This document shows, piece after piece, positions 35,751-47,100 of a stretch of DNA of 64,000 nt. Positions within the stretch are counted from its first letter, which is position 1. Each line of letters starts with the position of its first letter. The notes below the pieces were generated by a model. It was not told where the DNA came from. It searched no databases and worked only from the letters and a program-made list of their open reading frames with translations. A program made the position numbers and the translations under genes. This stretch comes from Datnioides undecimradiatus. Its lineage: Eukaryota > Chordata > Actinopteri > Lobotiformes > Datnioididae. The stretch lies in the NCBI GenBank assembly GCA_008933995.1, contig WARS01000071.1, positions 440,001 through 504,000 on the forward strand. The letters run 5' to 3'.

Positions 35751-36278
35751 CACCTTGGTCTCAGTTGTTGAGTCTCTCACTGACTCTGAAACAGTGAAAC
35801 GGGCCAGCTGGTCTACACACCTGCAGGTCCACACACTGGATCAGGATCAGGACCTGCGACAGAATCTGGATCAGGATCTGGGTCTGGACCTGGAGCGTGA
35901 TCAGGATCAGGATCAGGACCAGTCCGGCAGTGAACACTGACTCTGTTGTGTTGGACTCTGTCTTGTTGCAGCGAAACAGCTCCACCTGGTGGCATCTTGT
36001 TGCTACAGCAGTTTACCCACTGTCAGGTTCTTCTTCTGTGGTGCTGTCACATGACAAAGCTTCATGATGACATCATAACTGTTGATCATCGCTGAGCTGC
36101 ACCTGTTCAGCTCTGTCAACACGAACTCACCTGTGTGTGTGTGTTGCAGGTGTTGGTGAGCTCCGATTGGTCAGGTGATCTCTATGGCAGCCTATTGGTG
36201 GACAGCGGCAGCAGTGTCAGCGCTGACCTCCTGTTGGACGAGAGCCAGCAGCACGTTTATGTTTTAACCAGTAGCAGG
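31590..36278 (+). CDS. plxnb3: plxnb3 signal peptide and sema domain exons
   Basis: Four exons: 31590-32018, 32925-33657, 34520-34699 and 36150-36278. The ATG at 31606 opens a hydrophobic leader ([20 protein letters not shown]), a likely secretion signal cleaved near residue 22-24. Residues about 25-482 form the semaphorin-binding sema domain, with [40 protein letters not shown] and [18 protein letters not shown] as recognisable blocks. The large 733-base second coding exon is typical of plexins. Confidence 0.94.
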
Positions 36279-39200
36279 GTGAGTATTACCCGTCTCTCTG
36301 TCCGTCTGTCTGTCTCTCTGCCTATCTATCTGTCTCTCTCTCTGCCCATCTATCTGTCTGTCTCTCTGTCCATCTGTCTGTCTGTCTCTCTGTCCATCTG
36401 TCTGTCTTTCTCTCTATATTTAAGTTTTTAACTTTATTATAAATTTGGAAATAACTGTCATGTGACCTGTTTCCTGTCTGCCTCTCAGCTGTCAATGGTT
36501 CCTGTGTCGACATGCGAGAGACAGACAGACTGTCAATCCTGTCTCGCTGTCAGAGACCCGTACTGCGGATGGTGTGTCCTGGAGGGAAGGTAGGTCTACC
36601 TGTCTGTCTGCCTGTCTGTCTGTCCCTCTGCCTGTCTGTCTGTCTTTTTAATTCAAATGATGATGTTTGTTGTTTTTATTTGTTTTGTCCAGATGTTCCC
36701 GTAAACATCAGTGTCAGCGCCACATGAAGCCCAACCATTGGCTCTGGAGCTTTGAACCGACCAATCAGTGCGTGGCAGTGCAAAGTCTGCAGCCGGCCAA
36801 TCAGAGCAAAGATGAGCAGACGCAGGTAGGCTGTGGCTGATCAGCATGTATGATGTATGTCTTTGAACTGATCAATCAATCAATCAACTTAATGGCCTAA
36901 AATGACAGGGGAGGGGGGCGGGGCTTGTGTCACGTCAGCCATCTTTGTTTACAGTCTGCGTTGTGACTGCAGCCCAGTTTGTTTGTGTGTCATCTCCAAG
37001 GTAACGCTGTCAGTCGCCCAGCTTCCTGCCCTCACTGAGGAGGAGTCTCTGTCTTGTGTCTTCGGGCTCTTCCCACCTCAGCCCGCCATCGTCATGGGAA
37101 CCAGCATCACCTGTCAGTCACCTGCACCGGAGCTCCTCCCCCCCATGCTAACAGGAAGTGGTGGGTAGATTAGCTGCAGTGTTGTTTGTTGTTTGAGACG
37201 AGTTTCTGACTTTCCTCTGATTCTCTGCCTCCAGATCACATGATCCTGCCTGTGTCACTGGTGTTTGGTCATGTGACCATCACCACAGGACACATGACCT
37301 TCTACGACTGTGGAGCAGTGAGTCGACTGAACCAGAGTTCCCAGTAAGACCCAACAACACACACAGTGACATCAATTATTAGTAATATGAATATTACAGA
37401 TGATGACGATGATTCAATTCAATTCAGTTCAGTTTTATTTATAACACACCAATTCACAACACAAGTCATCTCAGGGCTCTTTACAGTCAGAGCAGAGACC
37501 ATACTCATTACTGTTAATCACACCCAGCAGCTCCACCACCAGCAAACACCTGGAGACAGAGGAGGAGAGACTTCCTGTAACAGGCTGACACCTGGGACTG
37601 ATCCTGGATCTGCCCTGACCAGCTGGGGGGAGAGAGAGAGAGAGATACAGGAGGGGAGAGAGAGAGAGACAGACAGGAGGGGAGAGAGAGAGAGAGACAG
37701 GAGGGGAGAGAGAGAGAGAGACAGGAGGGGAGAGAGAGACAGGAGGGGAGAGAGTGACAGGAGGGGAGAGAGAGAGAGAGAGAGACAGAAGGGGTGAGAG
37801 AGAGAGAATCCAACACATCACAGACAGATACAGGTGAACATAAAGATGAAACTGACAGAATGGTAGAGCAGCAGAGTCCTAATTATGGCTGCTGTTAGCA
37901 GGACAATAATGATAATAATACAATAATGATAATAAATGGCAGCAGAGGACACGGGGCAGGTCGGTGGAGCCACAGATCAGATGTTCAGCTCTGGAGCCAC
38001 AGGTATCTGTAGAGAGGTACAGAGAGAGAGACCAGAGAGAAACAAGCACAGCACTAGGGGAGAGAGGACACAGAGTTAATGACATGTAGACATGGTTTAC
38101 AGAGAGGATGGGTCTGAGGAGAGAGAGGAGAGGAGGAGTGTGGAGACCATCATGGGACGACGATGATGATGATGACGACGATGATGATGATGACGATGAC
38201 GTTGATGATGTGTTCCAGGTGTCTGGCATGCGTCAGCAGTGTGTGGAGGTGTAACTGGTGTCCCCTGGATCAACTCTGCACTTATAACCACAGCTGCCCC
38301 AACCAACACATTATCCTCAACCAGAGAGTGAGACAGCCCATCCTACCTATTTGTCTGCCTGCCTGCCTGTCTGCTTGTCTTCTCACCCCGTCTCTCTCCC
38401 TTGGTCTGCAGGATTCACCTGGTCCCACCTCCTGTCCCCTGGTCTTCGCCCTGCAGAGTTCAGCCTTAGTGCCGTTGGGCCTGAGCAGCACGGTGGTGCT
38501 GCGAGGACGAAACCTGGACATCTACACAGTGAGACCACCTGCTGTTTATTATCACCGCCTCATATCATCAGCACCGCGCTGACCTGATCTGTGTGTGTGT
38601 GTCCGTGCAGGATGACGCTCAGTATGTGTGTGTCGTGGAAATCGAAGGAGTCCAGTTCAATCTGACAGCTGCCATCGAGAAAACACACAACAACACCAAC
38701 ACCTTCACCTGCAGCCCTCACCAGGTGACACACGAATGCTAACGTGTTATTGCTAACGGTGATGCTGCAGGAAACAAAGTGCTGACCCTGCACTGGTGAT
38801 CACTCTGTAGGGAGGAGGTTCACTCATCTTCTGACAAATGTTTTAGTGCAGCTTCCTGGTTTTAATCAGTAATGAAATGACAGGAAGTGACATCACTGAA
38901 AGTTTGGGTTTGTGTAAAATGTATTTCAGGCTGTAGTTAGTTAGTTTATAAACTGGTCACTTCAAACTGTGACTTCTCTGCATTGGGGCTTTGTTGACTG
39001 ACGGCGTTAGCATGTTCCAGGCTGGTGTCATTGGTTAGCTCAGCTGCAGCGAGCAGTGTCATGTGACCAGCGATCAGACAAGTTTAAACCTTAAACTCTC
39101 CTGAAAACTGAATGTTCCCTTCAGTAACATGGACGCATGTTACAACAGTTTGAGCCTCTGTGTTACTATGGCAACTGAAGATTTCAAACTTTAAATCTGT

Positions 39201-40030
39201 AAAAGCAATGAAGTAATTCCCGGGTGTCATTGTCATGGCAACAGAATTTACCCAAACAGTCAATGTGAACTGATTGAAGCTGCAGATGTTTCCAGGTTTT
39301 CTCTTCTAGCTGCCACCTGCTGGAGCTCTGTGATTGGATGTTTGCAGCCCAAATGCACCCTGGGAGTCGTAGTAACAACTCTGTCTGTAGTTTCAGTACG
39401 CTGTCAGTCAGCTACAGTACTCGGCTCCTGTGTACCTGCGTAGGGGAGAGAGACGCATCGATGCCTCACCTGGCCTCCGACGTAAGAACCTCACCTGAGA
39501 GTGTGTGCGTGTGTGTACGTGTGTGTGTGTGTGTGTGTGTGTATACGTGTGTGTGTGTTGTACTGATTTCATTGGCTTATATTTGCATCAATCTCCGGCG
39601 TTTTTCAGTCCAGCTGTACGACTGCTCAGCCGGCCAATCAGATTGCTCACAGTGCAGGGCGGTGCCAGAAGAGTATGGCTGCGTGTGGTGTCCAGGAAGC
39701 CCTGCACCCAGTTGTGTGTACAACCAATCCTGCACCAGCGTACCTGCAGACACCTGCCCACCTCCTCAGATCACACAGGTGACTTTGATGATCTGTCTCA
39801 CTCCCTGTCTTACTGTCAGTCTCACTGCCTGTCTCACTACCTGCCTGACTGCCTATGTCACTGTCTGTCTGTCTACAGGTGCTACCTGTTTCAGGTCCTC
39901 TGGAGGGCGGAGTCCTGGTGACGATCACAGGGTCGAATCTGGGGATGAGGTACCAGGATGTGGTGGGCGGAGTCACAGTGGCAGGTGTTCAGTGTCAACC
40001 CCAACCTGAAGGATACCAGATCTCCACCAG

Positions 40031-40075
<45 letters not shown>

Positions 40076-43000
40076 TTCTGTGCTCTATCCTGTGTTAACC
40101 TTGGTGTGTGTGTGTGTTTGTAGGGTTGTATGTGAGCTGCAGCCCAGCAGGAAGCAGAGGGAGGGGCCTGTCCTTGTTACCGTGGGAACAACTCCACCTG
40201 GGAGGTCGACACAGAGCTTCACCTATCAGGTGAGAGTGAGTCGTTGCACAGAGAGCTTCACCTCCACCTGCCAACACTGCCGTCACACTGTTGGAGCAGT
40301 GACTCCGCCTCCCTCGCTCCCTCTGGGGAGGGAGTCTCTGAGACAGAGTCTGATACACCTGACCCGGACCCAGCCGTGGTCCCAGTGTTCCTAATAAAAC
40401 GCCCAGTTCAGTTTCAGCCATCGCAGTCATTAAAGACGTGTGTCTGTGTTTGTTCTGTGTGTCTTTGTGTGTGTATTCAGGACCCGCAGATCCTGAATCT
40501 GGTTCCAGATAAAGGTCCGGTCTCTGGAGGAACCCGGCTGACCATCAGAGGACAACAACTGCTTACGGGGCAGAAGTCGGACCTGAGCGCATTCCTGGGC
40601 CCCCGGCCCTGCTACATGTGAGCGCTGCTGTTACAGTTACACTGCGGTTACACTACAGTTACAGTTACACTGCTGTTACCGTTACAGTTACACTACAGTT
40701 ACAGTTACACTGCAGTTACAGTCACAGTTACAGTCACACTGCAGTTACAGTTACAGTCACAGTTACACCGCTGTTACCATTACAGTTACACAGCAGTTAC
40801 AGTTACACTGCAGTTACAGTCACAGTTATAGTCACACTGCAGTTACAGTTACAGTCACACTGTAGTTACAGTCACAGTTACACTGCTGTTACCGTTACAG
40901 TTACACTGTGGTTACACTACAGTTACAGTTACACTGCGGTTACACTACAGTTACAGTTACACTGCTGTTACCGTTACAGTTACACTACAGTTACAGTTAC
41001 ACTGCAGTTACAGTCACAGTTACAGTCACACTGCAGTTACAGTTACAGTCACACTGTAGTTACAGTCACAGTTACACTGCAGTCACAGTTACAGTTACAC
41101 TACAGTACTACAGTAATGCTGCTGCTGTTGGGTCTCTGGACCCTCCGCCTCCTGCTGAAATCAAAAACACCTGACTGACATGTTTGCATCCTTTCCTCAT
41201 TTCCTTATTGTCTTTCCTTGTTAGTTTCTTCCTCCAACATTTTTCCTAACCTTGTTTCCTATGCTTCCTTCCTTCTCTCTGCTCGTCTCCTCTCCTCTCA
41301 GTGTGGAGGAGGTGAATGACACCCAGCTGGTGTGTCGGACTGGATCCAGTAATCAGACGGGTGGAGTCCCGGTCCGGGTTCTGTTCGGGAAGGCGGAGAG
41401 GACAATTCCCAGCGTCATGTTTCGTTACCTTGACGACCCCATCATCACCGACGCCACGCCTGCCGAGAGCTTCTACGCGTAAGAACCCGATCACTAATCA
41501 CCAATAATCAATCATCCCAGGACTCACACCAGTGTCCTAATAAGGTGACGACTTCCTGTCCTCAGAGGAGGGCGTGTCGTCACGGTAACAGGCAGGAACC
41601 TTGATGTCGTGCAGCAGCCAATCATAGCGGTGTGGGTGGAGCCTCTGGAGGTCCAGAGGGTGAAACGGAGGAGACGAATGGCGCTGCTCACCGCCAAGCA
41701 ACAGCTGGTCTTCAACAGCACTATGACAACGGTGAGATCCATCAGCCAATCAGAGATCAGACAGACATATCAGACAGGGTCATAGGTCAGAGATCAATCA
41801 TAGGTCAGCCAATCAGAGATGAGAAAGATTCATTCAGGGTCGAAGGTCGTCCACCACTTTAAACTTAAAAAGATTCTTTTCATTTCTGTCTCCCTGTCCT
41901 CCTGTCTCCACCTGTCTGTCTCTCCACCTGTCTGTCTCCCAGGTGTCGGAGCACTGCTCTGTCCTGTCGGCCTCTCAGATGACCTGTCTCACCCCCAAAG
42001 TGACACCTGAGGTCAAAGTGAAGGGAGTCTGGTTTCAACTGGACAACGTCAGAGTCCACTATGAGAGCATCAAGGTACCTGTCTGTCTGTATGCCTGCCT
42101 GTCTGTCTGCCTGCCTGTTCATCTGCCTGTCTGGTTTAACATTTTAAAGACAGACAGGCTGAATGCACTGATCACAGAGTCTCTCTGATGGTGGAACCTG
42201 TCTCTCCACCTGTCTCTCCACCTGTCTGTCTCTCAGGGTAAAAGCTTCACATATTACTCAAACCCAGAGTTTTTTCCTCTGAACCGTGAGGCTCCAGATG
42301 CTCCGTATCGCTTCAAACCAGGAGGAGTGATCGCTGTGGAGGTAAACGACCTCGCTGAGCACTCTGGCTCCGCCCTGCTCGCCACCTGCTGCCTCGGCGC
42401 CTCAACGTGTCTGTCTGTGTCTCTGTGGCGTCCACAGGGTCAGGACCTGACCAGAGCCATCACCAGACAGGAAGTGACGGCGCGGCTGGGAGACCAGGAG
42501 TGTGAGGTGAAAACGCTGGACAACACTCACCTGTACTGCGAACCGCCAGAGAGCCAGCCAATGAGCATGGACGACAGCAGCGAGCTGCCGAGCCTCAGGG
42601 TACGCACACTGCGCACACACACACACACACATGCACACACACATGCACACACACAATCACACACACGATCACCCACACATTCACTCAAGTGTTAAAGTAC
42701 AAATGAAAAGATAAAAACTAAAACTGTCTTTCTGTCTGCCTGTCTGTCTGTCTCCCTGTCTGTCTGTGTGTTTCCCTGTCTGTCTGTCTGTCTGTCTGTT
42801 TCCCTGTCTGTCTGCCTGTCTGTCAGGTGTTCATGGGAAACCTGCAGGTCGACCTGGGATTGGTTCAGTACGACAGCAACTCTCTGCTGTCTCCCGTCCC
42901 ATTGGCTGCTCAGATCAGTTTGGGGGCGGGAGCTGCTGTCATCATCCTGTCAGTGCTGGTTGTCATCCTCATGTACAGGTACTTGTCTGTCTGCCTCCAC

Positions 43001-43193
43001 CTGTCTGTCTGCCTCCACCTGTCTGTCTGACTTACCTGCTGTGTTTGTGTGTAGGAGGAAGAGTAAACAGGCGCTCAGAGATTATAAGAAGGTTTTGCTG
43101 CAGCTGGAAACTCTGGAGATCAACGTGGGAGACCAGTGTCGCAAAGAGTTCACAGGTACACACACACACATACACACACACACCTATCGACAG

Positions 43194-43229
<36 letters not shown>

Positions 43230-44108
43230 CTCTCGAAAGGTGCACACACACACACCTCTTGATAGGCACACACACACACACACACCTCTCAACAGGTGCA
43301 CACACACACACACAAACCTCTTGATAGGTACACACACACACACACACACCTCTCGACAGGTACGCACACACACACGCACACACACACACACCTCTTGACA
43401 GGTACACACACACCTGTCGACAGGTGCACACACATACACGGGCAAGCCAGTCGCTGTCTCCACCTCTAACATCTTCTTCTTCTTCGTGTGTGTGCAGACC
43501 TGATGACAGAGATGATGGACCTGAGTAGTGATGTTGGGGGTCCAGGACTCCCCCTGCTGGACTACAGGACGTACGCAGAGAGAGTCTTCTTCCCAGGTCA
43601 GCAGGTGGCGCCGCTGAGCCGCCAGCTGGACCTGCCGGAGTCCAGAAGGCAGACGGTGGAGCAGGGTCTGCAGCAGCTCAACAACCTGCTCAACAACAGA
43701 CTCTTCCTCACCAGGGTGGGTCATCAGGGGTGTGGGTGATCAGGAGGGTTATGTGATGCTGATGTCACCTCCTGTGTCAGATCAGGAGACACCTGGAGCT
43801 GCAGGTGACGGTGTCGTGTCTCTGTCTCTCAGTTCATCCACACGCTGGAGGCCCAGCAGGGTTTCTCTCAGAGAGACCGGGGCTACGTGGCCAGCCTGCT
43901 CACCATGGCCCTGCACGACAAACTGGAGTACTTTACCGAGGTCATGAAGAGTCTGCTGCAGGACCTGGTCCAGCAGTACGTCGCCAAGAACCCCAAGCTC
44001 ATGCTGCGCCGGTACGTAAAACAAACCGACCCTCACCTGTGAGAGGCGGAGCCACTGCTGTGGAACGTGTTTATACTGAGGAATATCAGTGTGTCTGACA
44101 CCTGTCCG

Positions 44109-44142
<34 letters not shown>

Positions 44143-47100
44143 TGTCTGTCTGCCTGTCTGTCTGTCTGCCTGTCTGTCTGATTGTCTGTCTGTCTGATTG
44201 TCTGTCTGTCTGTCTGTCTGACTTTCAGTCTGCCACACTGTCTGTCTGTCTGCCTGCCTGCCTACCTGTCTGTCTCACTGTCTATCTGTCTGTCTGCCGG
44301 GCTGTCTGCCTGACTGTCTGACTGTCTGACTGTCTGTCTGCCACACTGTCTGTCTGCCTGTCTGACTGTCTGACTGTCTGCCTGTCTGTCTGACTGTCTG
44401 TCTGATTGCCTGTCTGTCTGTTCAGGACAGAGACAGTTGTGGAGAAGATGTTGACCAACTGGATGTCGATCTGCCTCTACTCCTTCCTCAAGGTAAATCC
44501 CTCTCTCTCTCTCTCTGTCTTAGCAACCCTAACCTGTCTCTGTCTTCAGCTCCCCTCCTGTCTCACCCTCACCTGTCTGTCTACCTGTCTGTGTGTCAGG
44601 AGGTGGCAGGGGAGCCTCTCTACATGCTCTACAGAGCCATAAAGTATCAGGTGGACAAAGGGCCGGTGGACGCCGTGACAGGGAAAGCCAAACGGACACT
44701 CAACGACAGCCACCTGCTCCGTGAGGACATAGACTACTGTGCCATGGTAACCACGGCAACGCACACACACGCACGCAGACTACACCTGTAGACAACTATA
44801 ACACACCTGGACAGGACAAAGTCATAATTAATGAATCAGTACAGTAAGACAGCACATCTCTCTGTACCTGTCTCTCTCTGTACCTGTCTCTCTCTCTCTC
44901 TCTCTCTCTGTACCTGTCTCTCTCTCTGCACCTGTCTCTCTCTGTACCCATCTCTCTCTCTCTCTGTACCTGTCTCTCTCAGACTCTGACAGTGTTGGTG
45001 AAGAATGGAGTTGAAGTTCAGCCTTGTCCTGTTAAAGTGCTTGACACCGACACTATCACACAGGTATGTACCTGTCTATCTGCCTGTCACCTGCCTCCTG
45101 TCTGTCTCTATTGGTCTGTCTCTCACCTGTCTCTCTGTGTGTAGGTGAAGGATAAGATCCTGGATCAGGTCTACAGAGGAGCTCCGTTCTCTCAGAGGCC
45201 AGCAGCAGACAGTCTCGACCTGGGTACACACACCTGTCTCACCTGTCATACCTGTCTCTCCTGTCTCACCTGCCTCATCCATCACACCTGTCTTACCTGG
45301 CTCGTTTGATTGACAGCTCGTACTGACCTGTGTTTCTGTGATTGGCAGAGTGGCGTTCAGGTCAGGCAGGTCACCTGACCCTGTCAGACGATGATGTCAC
45401 AGCTGTGGTTCAAGGTCGCTGGAAACGACTCAACACTCTGCAGCACTACAAGGTAAAAACCGACCAATCACAGCCTGTTTCTCCTCCTCCACACCTCCTA
45501 CATTCCTCTACCTGTTGTCCTCATTTCCATCACCTTTATCATCTCCATCATCTTCATCACCTTCATCATCTCATCTCCTCAGTTAGACATTAAACTCTCC
45601 TCTTGGGTTCTTCAGGTTCCAGACGGAGCGACAGTCGCCCTGATTCCTCGTTCTCAAAGTTCAGGTGGAGTTGGCATCAACCAGGTCTTCCAGACTGGAG
45701 AAAGTAAGAACACACATCAGAACAGTCTAGAACATATACCTGGACCAAAACTAAAACTAACTGTCAAAAGAAACATCTAGAACATCTACAGCATGGAACT
45801 AACTTCAACAGAACCATCAAGAAAAACCTCTGTGGTCCATCAGATACCAAGCATCTCCTTGGTGTTAGGTGAACCTTATTGGTCGTCGTGGCGACTGACA
45901 GTCTGTATGTGGTTGCTGTAGAAACACCAATGCTGGAGGGTGAGGAGGAGGAGGGTCTGCGTCTGTGGCACCTGGTGAAGAGCAGCGAAGATCCTGAGAT
46001 GCCCAAACACAGAAAGAGCAGCATGAGGGAGAGGGAGAGAGCCAAGGCCATACCTGAGATTTACCTGACCAGGCTGCTGTCCATGAAGGTAACACATGCA
46101 TCTGAACACACCTGAGATCTACCTGAGACACACACAACACTACAACCTGTCTCTCTCTCTCTGCCTGTCTGTCTCTCTGTAGGGGACGTTGCAGAAGTTC
46201 GTAGACGACGTCTTCGTGGCGATTCTCAGTACGAAGCGTCCTCCTCCGATTGCTGTCAGGTTCTTCTTCGACTTCCTGGACGACATGGCAGAGAAACACG
46301 GCATCGACGACCCCGAGACTGTCCACATTTGGAAGACCAACAGGTGAGAAACACACCTGGACAACCGTCTGTCTGTCTGACCTGTCTGTCTGTCTGACCT
46401 GTCTGTCTGTGTCCAGTCTCCCTCTCAGGTTCTGGGTGAACATCCTCAAGAATCCTCAGTTTGTCCTGGACGTGCAGGTGACCGACAGCATCGACGCCGT
46501 CTTGTCCGTCATCGCTCAGACCTTCATTGACTCCTGCACCACCTCCGAGCACAAAGTGGGACGGGTACGACCTGTCTGTCTCTCTGTCTGGCTGGCTGTG
46601 CAGGTGTGACCTCTGTGTTGGATTTAGTCATGTGACCATTTGATAACTCTCTGTCCAATCAGGACTCTCCGGTAAACAAACTGCTGTATGCCAGAGAGAT
46701 ACCCCGATACAAACAGCTGGTGGAGAGGTGAGACAGCTTCACTGCCATGCTGTTACCGTAGAAACACACCCTCACTGTTACCATAGAAACATGTGATGTG
46801 TTAAACTAATATGCGTAAACTGTGTGCGTGCGGGCGTGCGTGCGCATGCGTGCGTGCATGCATGTGTGTGTGTGTGTGTGTGTGTGCATGTGCAGGTATT
46901 ACAGTGACATCCACAGTGCGGCTTCAGGCTGTTACCAGGAGATGAACTCCACTCTGACTGAACTGTCCGGGGTCAGTGAACAGAAACCGAACCACAGTTG
47001 ACTGAAATATGAAACGAGTTAACATGAACTAAATCCTGTCTGTCTCTCTGTCTGTCTGTCTGCCTGTCTGACTGTCTCTCTGCCTGTCTGACTGTCTGTC

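Noticed and set aside
40618..41178. 186-codon Thr/Val/Tyr ORF
   Set aside because: It is a product of the TTACAG repeat in plxnb3 intron 17.
42342..42437. Read-through of plxnb3 exon 21 into the following 96 bases, which stay open
   Set aside because: Family alignment requires VE joined to GQDLTRA; 42342-42437 has a proper donor (GTAAAC) and acceptor (CCACAG) and is a short in-frame intron. Retention would add 32 residues and is conceivable only as a minor form.
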